A stretch of 64,000 nt of DNA from Ceratotherium simum simum (Eukaryota > Chordata > Mammalia > Perissodactyla > Rhinocerotidae): positions 2,659,785 to 2,723,784 of the forward strand of contig NW_004454177.1 of NCBI RefSeq assembly GCF_000283155.1. The letters run 5' to 3'. Positions 1-12,967 of the stretch are shown in pieces; the first letter of the stretch is position 1, and every line of letters starts with the position of its first letter. The notes under the pieces are model-generated. The model had not been told where the DNA came from, searched no databases, and saw only the letters and a list, made by a program, of their open reading frames with translations. The translations under genes and the position numbers were made by a program.

Positions 1-1681
1 AAACTATAAGACATTATTGAAAGAAATCGATGATGACATAAAGAAATGGAAAGATATCCCATGCACATGGATTGGAAGAATAAACATAGTTAAAATGTCC
101 ACACTACCTAAAGTAATCTACAGATTCAGTGCAATCCCAATCAGAATCCCAATGACATTCTTCACGGAAATAGAACAAAGAATACTAAAATTAACATGGG
201 GCAACAAAAGACTCCGAATAGCTAAAGCAATCCTGAGAAAACAGAACAAAGCTGGAGGCATCACAATGCCTGACTTCAAAATAAACTACAAAGCTATAAT
301 CATTAAAACAGCATGGTACTGGTAAAAAAATAGACACACAGATCAATGGAACAGAATTGAAAGCCTAGAAATAAAACCATACTTCTACGGACAGCTAATC
401 TTCGACAAAGGAGCTAAGAACATACAATGGAGGAAGGAAAGTCTCTTCAATAAATGGTGCTGGGAAAACTGGACAGCCACATGCAAAAGAATGAAAGTAG
501 ACCATCATCCTTCGCCATACACAAAAATTAACTCAAAATGGATCAAAGACTTGAAGGCAAGACCTGAAACTATAAAACTCCTAGAAGAAAACATAGGCAG
601 TACACTCTTTGACATTGGTCATAGAGGGATCTTTCTGCATTCCATGTCTACTTGGGCAAGGGAAACAAAAGAAAAAATAAACAAGTGGGACTTCATCAGA
701 CTAAAGAGCTTCTGCAAGGCAAATGAAACCACAATCAAAATGAAGACAACCCACCAGCTGGGAGAAAATATTTGCAAATCATATATCTGACAAGGAGTTA
801 AACTCCATAATATATAAAGAACTCACACAACAGAACAACAAAAAAACAAACAACCCAATCAAAAAATGGGCAGAGGATATGAACAGACATTTTTCCAAGG
901 AAGACATACAGATGGCCAATAGGTACATGGAAAGATGTTCAACATCACCAATTATCAGGGAAATGCAAATCAAAACTACACTAAGCTATCACCTTACACC
1001 TGTTAGAATGCCTATAATGACCAAGACAAAAAGTAACAAATGTTGGAGAGGTTGTGGAGAAATGGGAACCCTAATTCACTGCTGGTGGGAATGCAAACTG
1101 GTGCAGCCTCTATGGAAAACAGTATGGAGATTCCTCAAAAAATTAAAAAAAGAAATACCTCATGATCCAGCTATCCCACTACTGGGTTTTTATCCAAAGA
1201 TCCTGAATTCAACAATCCAAAGAGGTTTATGCACCCCTATGTTCATTGCAGCATTATTCACAATAGCCAAGAAGTGGAAGCAACCTAAGTGTCCATAACC
1301 TGATGACTGGATAAAGAAGATGTGGTATATATATACAATGGGATACTACTCAGCCATAAAAAAAAAGACAAAATCGTCCCATTTGCAACAAAATGGATGA
1401 ACCAGGAGGGTATTATGTTAAGCGAAATAAGTCAGACAGAGAAAGACAAACACCACATGATTTCACTCATATGTGGAAGATAAACTAACACACAGACAGA
1501 GAGAACAGTTTGGTGGTTACCACGGGCAAGGGGGCTGGGGGGTGGGCACAAGGGGTGAAGGGACACATTTATATGGTGACTGACAAACAACAATGTACAA
1601 CTAAAATTTCAGAATGTTATAACTATTACAACATCAATAAAAAACAAAAACCTCTAGATAAACACAGTCAAAAAAAAAAAA
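1..1681 (+). mobile_element. LINE-1, 3' part (ORF2 C-terminus, 3'UTR, A-tail)
   Basis: Three broken frames (17-325, 491-790, 879-1298) translate to the C-terminal end of L1 ORF2 protein, including KINSKWIKDLKA and the final [13 protein letters not shown] stretch (here HDPAIPLLG). They are followed by the typical 3'UTR with GATTTCACTCATATGTGGA. An A-rich tail ends at about 1681. Stops and frame shifts make it inactive. The 5' portion lies outside the window. It lies in the sense opposite to SORL1. Confidence 0.93.
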
Positions 1682-2589
1682 GGACTGCCTTCCCAAAATG
1701 GCACCCTGAAATCCACGTTAATAGCTTGTACTCAATATAGAGCCACAGGAAATGATGGATATATTAAAAATGTAAAACGTGTTACCTGAATGCGAAAACA
1801 GTTCCCAGCAAAACTATGTATAAATTCCAAAAGCGCTCCTTAAGCCAATAAAATTTTATAGCTATGTACAAAGGTCAGATGATTTGTTTAGGTCACCCTA
1901 TATAAATCCTTATGAATATATATGAATACACAGGTATCAGTGAGACACACACTTTTATGCTTTATATTTTTTCACTACTTCCTAGTGTGGTTATGCCTTA
2001 GAAAAGAGCCATTTTTCTCAGTGACACCCAGGGCATCATTGTTAAATGTTCTTAATGACTGTTGCTGAGAGGCCTGAGAATTGAGAATGTAGACCAATGC
2101 CAGCCTTACTCCATAAATGCAAAAATCACAGAATACAAAGGTTATAAAAAACCTCAAAACACATCCATCCCACTTCCTTCTAGGAGAATTATTTCTAAAC
2201 CTGGACAATTCAGGTTCACTCTTAATGTATTCTTAAAGAGTTACTGTAATATTTTACTGCCACCAAGAAAAATATTAATAATTAAACTAGGAACCACTAT
2301 TACAAGATGTACTATAAGGCCCTAATACTTTTCTTAATAAACCATGGGTTTTTGTTGTGTTGAGATGTTCTTTACCTTTATTATAAAAGTAAAACATGCT
2401 TATGGAAACCATTCACCAGTACAGGTGAAAACAAAATAAAATGCAGAAGTTCTGCTTCCTATTCTCCACCAGCTCCTCCCATTCTGCTCCCCAGAGTGCC
2501 CACTGGTAACAGGCTGTTGTGCATTCTTTCAGAAATGTTCTGTGCTATCACATATGATCATATTTATATAACGACAGACACTGCTACAC

Positions 2590-3060
2590 TTACCCCAACA
2601 TCCATTATCCCTCTCCTCCTTAGCAACAGGACCGTAACTGCCACCTGAATAGAAGACTAGAGTTCTCTGGCTTTTGTACAACTACAGATGGTCATGTAAC
2701 TGAGTAGTAGTCAATGAAATACAACCAGAAGTATTGTGGTGGGTTTCTAGGAAGGCTGCTTAAAGGGACTGAATCAGCTGGAAGGGGTCCTACTGTGGCC
2801 TTTCTGTCTGTCCTTATTCTTCCTAACTGGAACAGACTTGAAGGCTGGTGCAGATATCTTGGACCATGAGGGAATCTTGAGAATAGAAATCAGTAGTTAG
2901 GATGGTAGAACAGACAGACAGAGGGTCCCTAACATGAGGTTACCAACATACTAGCCCTAGACTGCCTGCCCTCGGGCAACACTGATGAGAGAAAAATAAA
3001 CTTTCGTCTTGGTTAAGCCACTTTTATTTCTAGTCTGTTACCAGCAGACTAACACAATGC
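2590..3060. repeat. possible ancient interspersed repeat, family not assigned
   Basis: The stretch ends in AAATAAACTTTCGTCTTGG, TAAGCCAC and AGACTAACACAAT, a pattern seen at the ends of several old mammalian retroelements. A similar ending occurs at about 33225-33295. I cannot name the family. Confidence 0.3.
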
Positions 3061-3099
3061 CAAATCGATAGATGCAATTTTATTTTTCACAGACATATT

Positions 3100-3440
3100 A
3101 GATCACAATAGAAATATTGTTGTGCAACTCAACTTTTTTCATTAATGGAATATCTTACTGTTCTACAATTTAACTTTTTTCATTAACAGTGTATCTCAGA
3201 CATCTTTCATTTCACAGCTATTGATGGGCATTTAAGGTTATTTCCAGAAGCACTCTTCAATGAACATACTTGTATATATTAACTTTTTCAGAACTACACA
3301 AGAATATTTGTAGGATGCATTCTCAGAATTCCTAGGTCAAAATTTTCATTTTGGATAGATAGTATAAATAGCCCTTCTGAAAGGCTATACCAGTCAATGT
3401 ATCTACCAGCACACAGACGCTCACCAGCCACTAGGAATTA
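3100..3440 (-). mobile_element. old LINE-1 3' fragment (antisense)
   Basis: Plus-strand text such as TTGATGGGCATTTAAGGTTA, followed by TCAATGAACATACTTG and the cluster around AATTCCTAGGTCAAAATTTT, is the familiar reverse complement of an old L1 3' end. It is highly diverged and the borders are approximate. Confidence 0.45.
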
Positions 3441-3455
3441 CTTAAATGCTTTAAT

Positions 3456-4080
3456 TTATGCCAATATTATGGAGTCTGAGAATTTATAATAAGATTTTTT
3501 TTCACTTGGTGTTTTCCTTTCTAATAAATAAAAATAAATTAATATAAATATCTGAATAATCTGAATTTCAGAGAGGGCATCTACATTTATGTTTGAGATT
3601 ATGTCAACAGCAAAAAGAGATGAGAGGTCGCAGAGAAAGGCACAGAATGGAACTAAATAAATGACCCATTCTTGCCAAGTGAAGGCCAAAGGATGTCACA
3701 ATGAGCTATTCAACTGAAAGTTTCACAGAGAAAATAGGTGGGAGAACGAGGGCCCCCAAGGCATGTGGTGGGCAAGGACACAGCTCAGAAGCATCTGGGC
3801 AACAGCACTCACTTCCACCTTCTCCTCTGAAGCAGTGACAAAATTCTAGCAAATCATCATCATCCACATTAATATTGTTTATACTTAAATATTTATAGAT
3901 AAAATGATATATCTGGGATTTGCTTTAAAATATTCCAGGAAAAAAATAAGCAGTGTTTAGACAGCTGAGAAGAGATGAGCAAACATAAATAATACTGAGG
4001 CTGAGTGAGGGCACATGGGGAGGTCATATCAGCATCAACTGTTCCTTTATGCAGAAATGAAAATGTCCATAATAAAAAGT
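3456..4080. other. intronic stretch, nothing recognised
   Basis: AT-rich sequence between two LINE remnants. I see no exon, RNA gene or named repeat in it; parts may belong to the flanking LINE-derived elements. Confidence 0.4.
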
Positions 4081-5525
4081 TTACAAAGTTAATGTTAATT
4101 GGAAGCATTTCCAAAATAGCAGAGTAAGGAACTCTGAAAATCCACTCATCCATAAAACAAGAACATGGATAAAAATTCTCAAAATTAGCTTTTTCAGAAT
4201 TCTGAAAATTAAATAAAGGCTTGCAAAAACCCAAGCAGCATTTATTCAAGAACAATGACTGAGGCTCAGCAAGAATAGCCAACTTTGTAATGTTTTAACT
4301 TGCCCTAATCCCATCCCCTTCTCTCTAGCTCTGCAGTAGCCCTGGAAACCCACAGCTTCACAATTACAATAGCTGTGAAAATCAGCAGCCTGGCAGCCAC
4401 CAGAGAGCACAGAACAAGTTTGAAGATTCCAAAAGGCCCCACAGCCAGAGGACTGTCACTACTTGATTTGCCTGGTGGTTTTCTTCAAAGCTACATCCTC
4501 AGGTCTTTTCTCTATATAATCTGACTCAGCTCACTGTACAAACAGACCTATAGCCAGAGCATTTATGGAAAACAGTGACAAGTGGCAAATGTTTAACATC
4601 ACAGGTGCTAGAGAAGCATGACCACTTGGAGCTAACAAAAGACTAACCACAAAGCGTAAAAAGTATAAAAAGGAAAAACTGAGGAAGATGCCCATAAGAG
4701 GCTTTGATAAACTCTGAAACATTCCTGGGAATCTACAAGGTCACACACATATAACAGCTGTGAGTATGCTCAGGAAAGAACTGAAAAGGGCCTAATCTCT
4801 CACATCTGGCTAATAACCTTAAGGCTCTGCACAAGCAGGAAGTGAAGGCTAAGGCAGAGTTGTAGATTGCATTGTAGGCATGCCCCCAACACACGCTCAG
4901 AGGCCTCAGCAAAGGCTGCCAGACTCAAAGTGTTTAAGGAAATCTCTGTTCAATCATTAGCTGACCACTAAGCTAAATTATCAAACACTTCAGTAGCCAT
5001 ACCCAATGAAGAATACAAATTTTACAAAATTAACGCAGGAAACTCACAAAACAAAACAAAGACAACAACAACAACAATAAGAAAAGACACAACAAAAAAT
5101 TCTAGGAAGGGGGTTCATGCTCCTCTAATATGAGGAATTGCCACATCACATCATTTAAAATGTCTGGTTTTCAACAAAATAATGAGAAGACAAACAAACA
5201 GCCAAGTATGGCCCATACACACACACACAAAAGAGTCAACGGAAACTGTTCCTGAGGAAGGTCAGACATTGGACTTATTAGACAAAAAATTTAAATCCCC
5301 TATCATAAATATGTTCAAAGAACTAAAGGAAACCATGTCTCAAGAATTAAAGGAAAGTATAAGGACACTGTCTCATCAAATAAAGAATATCCACAAAGAA
5401 ATAGAAATTATAAGCAGAGAAACAAATGGAAATTCTTGAGGTGAAAAGTACAATAACTCAAAAGAAAAATGCACTAGAGGGGTTCAACAAGAGGTTTGAA
5501 CTGGCAGAAAAAGAGGCATGAACTT
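4080..5525 (+). mobile_element. HAL1 (half-LINE-1) remnant
   Basis: HAL1 elements carry only an ORF1-like gene. Here the frame at 5182-5439 codes a Lys/Glu-rich coiled-coil-like peptide (for example LDLLDKKFKSPIINMFKEL), which I recognise as the HAL1/L1 ORF1-like region. The GC-richer leader starts near 4080 with a CAAAATAGCAGAGTAAGGAA-like head. The copy is interrupted and inactive. Confidence 0.6.
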
Positions 5526-5529
5526 AAAA

Positions 5530-5905
5530 ACACATTAATTCTGATGATCCATGCTACAACATGGATGAAACTTGAAAACATTATACTATGAAAGAAAACA
5601 GTCACAAAAGGTCACATATTACATGATTCCCGGACACAAAATGTCCAGAATAGGCAAATCCACAAGGCAGAAAGTAGATTCATGGTTGCCAAGGGTTGGG
5701 AGGAGAGAGGAATGGGAAGTAATGCTAACGGGTATGGAGTTTCTTTTGGGGGTGATAAAAACATTCTGGAATTAGGTAGTGATGAGCGTTATTTGGTATA
5801 TTATGATATACCTTGTGAATATACTAAAAACCACTGAATTGTACACTTTAAAAGGATGAATTTTATGGTATATGAATTATATCTCAATATAGGTGTTATA
5901 AAAAA
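5530..5905 (+). mobile_element. old LINE-1/HAL1 3' end
   Basis: Contains the typical block AACATGGATGAAACTTGAAA, TGATTCC, GGTTGCCAAGGGTTGGG and GAATTGTACACTTTAAAAGG, as in old L1 3'UTRs. It may be the 3' end of the adjacent HAL1 after an internal deletion, or a separate L1. Confidence 0.6.
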
Positions 5906-6469
5906 TAATTTTAAATTTATTGGTATTATAGTTTTATTTTTAATCTGTAAATATGTTTTGGTTTTATTGTTGCATAAGGTTAATAAGCATTAGGTACTTA
6001 CACGCGGCTTTATGTTTGCACACGTTTAAGTAACGTTATAATTAAAATAATTTGTCAATAGTTTTGGTCAGCTACCCTAAAATTCACACCCCAATTATGG
6101 TCAGCTAACTTCTCATGCAGAAGACCATTAATCTTGAGGCAATTACTAAGTTTTTCTGTTATCTTGATCAACATTGGAGACTTTAAATTAGCATAATGAA
6201 GGTCAGAAATTCATTTTCAATAGTGAAATTAGTGGTTGCTTGGCTGGCCAGAATAGTGAAAGTACAAGTGAGCTCGGGAGATCAGTAGCATGCAAGATAT
6301 CTGAAGTGGCCATAATATCCTAAACATAACATGAACAGGGCATAACAATTTAGGGAGGCCTGTAACCTGAACTTTTAGGGGTAATGCTTAAGCCTTGTCA
6401 AGCTCTTGCACTAGAGGATTCTGGTTGTTTGATGCCAACTGAAAGGGTAATAGAATCCTGTCTCTACAA

Positions 6470-6672
6470 CAAGGGTTGGCAAATTTTTTCTTTAAAGGTC
6501 CATATAGAAATATTTTAGACTTTGTAGGCCATGCCGCCTCTATGTAACTGTTCAATTCTGCCACTGTAACACGAAAGCAGTAATAGACAATATAGAAGCA
6601 AATGAGCACGACTGTGTTTCAATAAAACTTTATTGACAAAAACAAGTGAAGGACCATAGTTTGCCAATCCCT
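6470..6672. mobile_element. hAT-type non-autonomous DNA transposon (MER family)
   Basis: Imperfect terminal inverted repeats CAAGGGTTGGCAAA and TTTGCCAATCCCTG bound about 200 bases. The interior includes TTTTAGACTTTGTAGGCCAT and CAATAAAACTTTATTGACAA, typical of a well-known Charlie-type family. It has no coding capacity. Confidence 0.75.
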
Positions 6673-7598
6673 GCTCTAGAACATTATATCTGCATCATGC
6701 GAGAACAGAGAGGAGACTCCATCTAGCCCCCATATCAGGTCCTTGCTTACTGATACACATCTGGGCAAGAAATGCCTGAGCCCAGCTTTCATGATAAGCT
6801 GGTAGTGAAGCTGTAAAGGGGCAGCTAACCCTCACCTACCTACAACTTTTTGGCAACCACTGTTATCTACCAGAAAGAAGCTAACAGCTAGATACTACCA
6901 AGTTAACAGAAGGATGTCAGTCAGTTTGCAGAGGTGCCTCATTGTTGCTTTAATGGCCCTATCATTTTGATATGCACTATTAAGACAAGTAAGTGAACTC
7001 GTGTCAAAAAAAACAATAAAAATGAAACTTGGGTTAAAAAAAAAATCAAAAGGCATCAGACACAAAGCATATATGAAGTAAGAGCCAGGCCAACAGTGCA
7101 CCAAGGGGTTCTGAGGACTTAGATATCAGCTCCAGTCCAGAACCCAGATGGCTGTCACCACACGTTCTAAAAAACTAACTTGCAAAGAGTTGTAATCATT
7201 CACGGTGCTGAAAGAAAGCAAAAGAGTTAATCACCCAAAAGCAATTTTCTGTGGTTTTGCAATTAGTTCCTTGACTTTCTTAACTTAACTTGAATCCATT
7301 TAACATTAAAGTCACTCGGAATTCCGCAAACCCAGGCAGCCTGAGCTCTAGGCACACCGCAGATAAGAAGTTACACTTGCAAGCCTCAACACTTCTACTG
7401 AAAGGGTTACCCAACTAGAGCCAATGTTGCTTATCCTTATGGCTTGTAGTCTAATGGAAGAAAAAGGAGGAAAACACCCATTTTATCATCCACTGCCAGT
7501 TGTGTTTCTTCTCTCATCAATGTATCCATTGAGAAACATTCCCTTGATAATATAATTGACTATTATCAAAAGCTTCTGCACATAAAAAGCCTCAGGTA

Positions 7599-7746
7599 AG
7601 AGTTTCTCAAATTTTGGAGAGTCTTAGGCATCTTAGGGATGCTCAGGGGAAAAAAACACATTTGGGCCCTGCAATCTGCATTTGTAACAAGCGCCCTTGC
7701 ATGATGGTACTGCAGGTGCTACTGAGACAACAATTTGAGAAACACT
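7599..7746. mobile_element. MER5A-like hAT-Charlie fragment
   Basis: Short element with inverted ends AGAGTTTCTCAAA and TTTGAGAAACACT and an interior resembling the MER5A consensus (CTGCAATCTGCATTTGTAAC). It is non-coding. Confidence 0.65.
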
Positions 7747-8227
7747 TCCAGGTGGCGGCCTAGCTCATTTTACCTAGCGCCTCCAGCTAAGACCACTGAC
7801 CTTGGAGGCTGGTGGCCCGTCCATGTGCTGAAGGAAGAAGACAACACATAGCTACAATTTTGCTACCAATACCGTAGAAATAAATAAGCCACAGGGAAAG
7901 TTGAGAGAGTTGAGAGTTGACTATAAAAGTCCCAATAATTTAATACACCCCAACCCCCAAAAGAATCTACTAGCCTATGTTTTCTAAATTAGGTAGGCAA
8001 AGACGGCATTCATTCAACTCTACTATACACCTGCTATGTATCCAGCATTGTGCGAGATGCTTGTTAATGGCAACAACTCCATTCCGACTCCCGGTGACCA
8101 GCCCAGTCTTTCTGTGCCACCCTCTCACCTTCCAGAGCTGTATCAGACAATGCTCCACCACTATTCATAGGATTTTCAGGGCCAATTTTTTCAGAAGTGC
8201 GCGGCCAGGTCCTTCTTCCTAGTCTGT

Positions 8228-8405
8228 CTTAGTCTGGAAGCTCCGCTGAAACCTGTCCACCATGGGTGACCCTGCTGGCATTTGAAATACTGGCAGCCAT
8301 AGCTTTTAGCATCACAGCAACATGCAGCCGCCACAGTATGACAACTGACAGACCAGGCCGCAGTGATGAGAGAGCCAATTCTTAACCACTAGACCACCAG
8401 GGCTG
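8228..8405. repeat. possible ancient repeat, unnamed
   Basis: The block from TGGAAGCTCCGCTGAAACC through CTTAACCACTAGACCACCAG looks like a dispersed mammalian repeat, and its last part is tRNA-like. I cannot assign a family, and there is no open frame. Confidence 0.3.
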
Positions 8406-9756
8406 GCTATTATGCAAGATCCTGGGTACAATATCAGTGATGATCAAAACAGACACAGCCCCTGATCTTACCATTGGCCAGGAATTAAAAAAAAAAAATT
8501 ACCACTGGCACTCTGCAAATCAGCTATATCTAGAGAACTGACATAGCTATTAGGTCAGAACAGAGGGCACAGAAAGCTCCAACTGGGACATAACTTAAAC
8601 TCTTGGGTGTGAGATCTAGAAACAATAGGGTTAAGCGAAATGCACAACAGCTCTCCACCTCAGCCCCAACTCAGTCAGTAGGACAAATGTGGGAATCAGT
8701 CACTATGTCTTAAAATCAAGAAATTAAAACCATACAAATAAATTCAGGCCTAAGGATCTAAAACAGAAAAGACCTATGAACACCAGAGGACTGGAGACGA
8801 TACTGAAAGTCAGGACTGCCCAACAGGATATCACAAGGTACCAGTCCTCAGGTCTGATTTCTCACCTCTGCCTCCCCATCACACCACATCCCTGCCCAAG
8901 GCAATTCAAGGATGCTTGTGTCCTTGGGCTACTCTGTGTGTCTGTGAGTGTGGGTGTGGGTGTGGGTGTAACTGTTTCCCAGTTTCCAGGGGCCTTCAAC
9001 AGAGCCTGATGTCAACGAGGGAACGGCTGCCAATAAGAAAGCAAGCTTACAGCGCCCCAGGAAGGGCAGCCCAAGCTGCTCTCGGCGGGGCCTGGTTCTT
9101 GCCTTTACACAGGGGCAGTACAGTTGCAACTTGCAACTTGATACAGTTGCAAGGCAAGTCCTGTTAAATAATCAACTCTGGTTTTAAATGAGCAAGACCT
9201 CCATTTCAGCATCTGGCTCCAACACATCAAATCAAGGGGAAGATTTTCCCAAAGGCTGAGAGTTAAGCTACTTACTGACAGCTGGAAGCTTAATTACTGC
9301 TTCTCTCAGAGCATTAACTCCCACTAGCCAATGACTACACTTTCTATTAGCCATGTAAATTAGCACGTGTCCAAAATTCACAAATAAATCACCCTAAATT
9401 GAAAGGAAATCAGGCAGTGGGATTAAAGAAAAAAAGCCAGAGCCCCATCCCTCCTTTCTGTGTTCTTTTAATTGGGATTTCAATATGCATTTGTCAAGGA
9501 TGCTTAACTATCAGAAAACAACCAAATTCCTGGCCTAGAGATACTCCAAACGGTTGACTAAGCTTCTCCACTCCTCGACCTCCCAGGACCATCCAAGCCC
9601 CTTGGGAAGGTTCACCTATGTCCACCCCCTTCAGTCAAGCTCCCCCAGACACGTTGATCCAATCCCTGCTGTGCAAACTCACCTGCTTGACCAAAGAATG
9701 CCAAAGCTCAGAAAGGAAACTCAAAAGCAGTTTATTCCTTAGCGCCTTGCACTTAC

Positions 9757-9937
9757 CACCACCTTTGTAGCAAACATGTACTTGTCCCGAAGCTGAAAGT
9801 CTTTCACTTCCTCGAGGATCACTTCCTGGTTCCCCAGGGACTGGAAGAAGTCTGTACTTCGGAAAACTGTGGAGTAGCCAAAGGGTTCATGCCGTTCAAT
9901 GTAGATGGTGTTTGGCTTGTCATAGGGATCAACTCCC
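9757..9937 (-). CDS. SORL1: SORL1 exon 6
   Basis: 181 bases: one base finishing Trp250, then 60 codons (residues 251-310), ending in phase 0. The acceptor CTTCCAG precedes GGGAGTTGAT; the donor is GTGGTG|GTAAGT. The product begins [18 protein letters not shown] and ends KYMFATKVV, as in human SORL1. Residues 277-283 (STDFFQS) resemble a degenerate Asp-box without the Gly. Differences from human as I remember it include PFGYS for PSGYS, QSLGNQ for QSRENQ, and EEVKDF for EEVRDF. This is the last SORL1 exon I can find; the following exon should code HLLGSEQQ-like sequence and was not seen between here and base 1. Confidence 0.97.
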
Positions 9938-10529
9938 CTGGAAGGAAAAAAAGTGGTTGTTATCAATTCCATGTTTAATCATTGCAGGCATGGAGGTTCT
10001 GCCCTGCAGACAATCAGCTAGAACTTAGGGCCACCATGGGGGGATCTACAAATGACACTCTCTGTGCCACAAACATATATATAGAAGGAAAGAACGGCCA
10101 TTTGTAAAGTGTTTTGTATTGCTACTGCTGTTTTCAAAGCATCCTGGGTTTCGCTCAAGGCACGCTCTGGCCACGCTTCAGAAGAGCGAAAAGAAGAAAA
10201 AGCAAAAGGCAGAATGGTTCAGAATCAATAAGCAATGAACTGCTTGAGGCTGTCAGCAAGCTTCTGGCCTCAAGTTCTGAAGCTCAGAGGAATCAAGGAG
10301 AGCGTTTCCCCAGGATGCTCCGTTCTCAGAAGAACAGCTCTGGAGGAAACCACAAGAGGAACCAGTGAGCCTGATCTTTCTAGTGGACCCTGCCCTTTCT
10401 CTTTCTGTTTCGTGCTGCTGTCACTGATGTCTGCGATCAGGAGTCATCCTCCCAGCGCAAATTCCTCTCCCGCGAGGCTCCATCACAGGATTTCTCAGCA
10501 CATCCAGATCTCCTGCCATCCTTCAAAAC

Positions 10530-10735
10530 GCAGGGCTCGCTTCTCCCTCCATGCTTTTGTCAACGCTGTACCCTCTGCAGAGATGCCCTGGCACACATCC
10601 TGCTCTGCACATCTATATCCCACTCATCTTCTGAGGTCAAGTTCAAGTCCCCCTCTTCCAGGAAGCCTCTCCCAATGCTCTTCTCTCATCTCGCCACACT
10701 AGCGATGCTTCTCTGCAGCACTCAATTTCAGGCCT
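10530..10735 (+). mobile_element. L2 fragment
   Basis: Pyrimidine-rich text such as GCCCTGGCACACATCCTGCT and CAGGAAGCCTCTCCCAATGC matches the sense strand of the L2 3' region. It is diverged, with approximate borders. Confidence 0.45.
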
Positions 10736-11349
10736 TTTGTATGAGTTTCAAGCAAAGATAGAAAACCGCTTTAGGACGAGTAGATTTTGAAATCACTCTA
10801 GTTACTTTCTACAGAGGTGCTTCTTATTCAGTGGATTGTATTGCCTACCATATGTGTTTGTCTGAGCTTCCTAGAAAGAGTATGGGTGCCTTTAAAAGCC
10901 ATGTCTTGTATTTCTTTTTATCCTACAGGGATCCTATCTGAATTGATCCCTGCTGCACTGGATCCCTGGACCATAATTACAGAGGCTATTCCCAACTGAA
11001 AACTGCAGAGTGACTAGGTTAGACTACCTCGGAGAAGAATCTTTGAACAGATGTTCCCCAAATAAGGCCCCAAACAGCACCTGGGAGGATGGCTATTCTG
11101 GCCCGGGTTTCCTAATACTCACAAGAACACCAAGCCCTGGCAGACCATTCAGCAAGAGGGAAAAATCATTGGAAAAATCAGGAAGAGAGCTTCACAGTGA
11201 GGACGCAGTGCTGACCCAAGGACAGGCGCAAGGACTCACTCAAGTAACCGTCTTTGTACAGTTCCATATACATGATGGCTCTCAGGATAATGAAGGTAAT
11301 GATATAAAATTCCTTCAAGATGTACTGTCAAGAGGATGTTCTCAAAACA

Positions 11350-11432
11350 AAAAAAAGAAAGGAGGGAGGGAGAGAGGAAGGAGGAGGAAGGGAGGAAGGA
11401 AAGGAGGAAGGAAGAAGGGAGATAAAAAATAG
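11350..11432 (+). repeat. purine-rich simple repeat (GGAA/GGGA)n
   Basis: About 80 bases with only A and G apart from rare interruptions, made of AGGA/GGGA units. No pyrimidine interrupts most of the run. Confidence 0.9.
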
Positions 11433-12689
11433 AAAAACAAAAGACTTTTGCCCTTCAATCTGGAGAAACCAGCGGCCTCAGTCCTAATGTGGGAGACAAC
11501 CGTTCATCGTCAGAGGCTCTGTGTGCACGTATGCGGGGGTGGTGGCATGTTCTCTTCCTTTCCACAATTAGAAGTACCGATTAAAGTACTTCCCCTACCC
11601 TAGGGGATATGCAAATTAAAACGAGGCTGCTGGATATTTTTAACAAGGCAGAGAGGAAGGGACCTTTATTCAGATATTTTGAGACCAAGTTCCCCTCTAT
11701 TATTCCTGCCTTGCCAGAAGTCGCAGCCAACATCTAGAGGTAGAAAGAGCTGTGATTTTCATGCCAATACTCTTCCATAATCCATACTTGGACCTCCCAT
11801 TTCGGAGAGCCGCTCCACCTACAAGTTCTTGAACTTTGCAAACACTAGCCTTCCACTTCTTACGCTCACTCACACCCATTCCCTGTTCTCTTTGCCCTCC
11901 TTTGGGAATTCCAAAGCTTGCTCCATCTCTGAGCACAGGCATCGGTCCTCATCTGGTCTCATCTGCCTCACTTCCAAGCCCTTCAATGATGCTCGACAGG
12001 GCATCCTTTAGCCCCTCCCCCAGGACTCTTGCACCGTCCTGCTTGCCAAGCATTGTTGAACAGATGTATGCCATTATTCTCTGAGAAGTTAGATAACACT
12101 CTTACTTATTATGGGGAGTCCTAGGGGAAAATCCCCCAAATAGCTTGAAATTCCCTGACACGAGACATGTAATTATCTAAAATAAGATAGGCCAGTTCTT
12201 TCCCCTAAGAGATTTGCATGTCCACACAGAGGTAGAAAGTACAACATACAAAGTCCCAAAAGTAAAGTTCCTTTATTTAGTAATCCTGCTGGTTTGCACT
12301 CTTAATATATGGTTCCCTAAACATATAAAAGAGCAATCTGTCCTTTTAAAATTCAAATAAAGCAAAAGAAAGTTCTAACGGTATTCCTTGGGTAGAGGTT
12401 GTACTTGGATAAGATTGTGGTTATAGTTTCACTAAGACTCTACAATGTCTGCCCAAGGAAAATAATGAAAGGGTCTGCCCTCTATGAAAAGGAAGTCCAT
12501 TGGAGCCCAAAGATACTCAGCTGTAAGGTCCCTCCCTGTGCTCCCTCCCTCTTTACTGCCCTCAACTACTAAGGAAGCAATACCAACTCAGAGATACTCC
12601 TCTTCAAATAGAGAGCTAAAGAAAACACAGACAGTATCTACATCTTTTTGGCCCATCATATTTAGTGAGGAGTAAAAATATACATAAAA

Positions 12690-12967
12690 GTCAAAAGTCA
12701 AATGACAAACTACAAAATAGAAATATAAAGGAACACACATATACAAGCTATCTCATATCACAAAAGGCTAATCTCAAATATATAAAGAGCTCCTAGAAAT
12801 CAATAATAAAAAGACGAACAATCCAATAGGAAAAGGGCAAACAGCACGAGCAGACACATCACAAAAAAATAAATAAATACAAATGACCCTTAAGCAGGTT
12901 AAAAGATGTTCAAACTCATTCATAATAAGAAAAACACAAATTAAAACCACACTGAGATACTACTTCT
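12690..12967 (+). mobile_element. LINE-1 fragment, 5' side of ERE insertion
   Basis: Matches L1 ORF2 3' region text (ATATAAAGAGCTCCTAGAAA, AAACACAAATTAAAACCACA, CTGAGATACTACTTCT). Interrupted at 12967 by an ERE and continued at 13284. Confidence 0.75.

Larger units (their letters stand above)
1..9756 (-). other. SORL1: SORL1 intron 6 (partial)
   Basis: Begins with the donor GTAAGT at 9756-9751 and runs off the window at base 1. It holds L1, HAL1 and hAT fossils listed separately. The stretches 1690-2590, 5910-6460, 6680-7595 and 7750-9750 contain no gene or repeat I can name. The piece at about 8228-8405 looks like an old interspersed repeat of unknown family. Short GT-rich (8935-8972) and CA-rich (5216-5230) tracts are present. 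No SORL1 exon 7 peptide was found. Confidence 0.8.

Noticed and set aside
17..1298. Three plus-strand frames as host genes
   Set aside because: They are broken pieces of LINE-1 ORF2.
1..9756. SORL1 exon 7 in the left part of the window
   Set aside because: No minus-strand segment translating to the expected HLLGSEQQ-like sequence with splice sites was found; it probably lies outside the window.
11228..11340. Candidate extra SORL1 exon with splice-like signals
   Set aside because: Neither strand translates to any SORL1 peptide, and exons 5 and 6 already join in frame.
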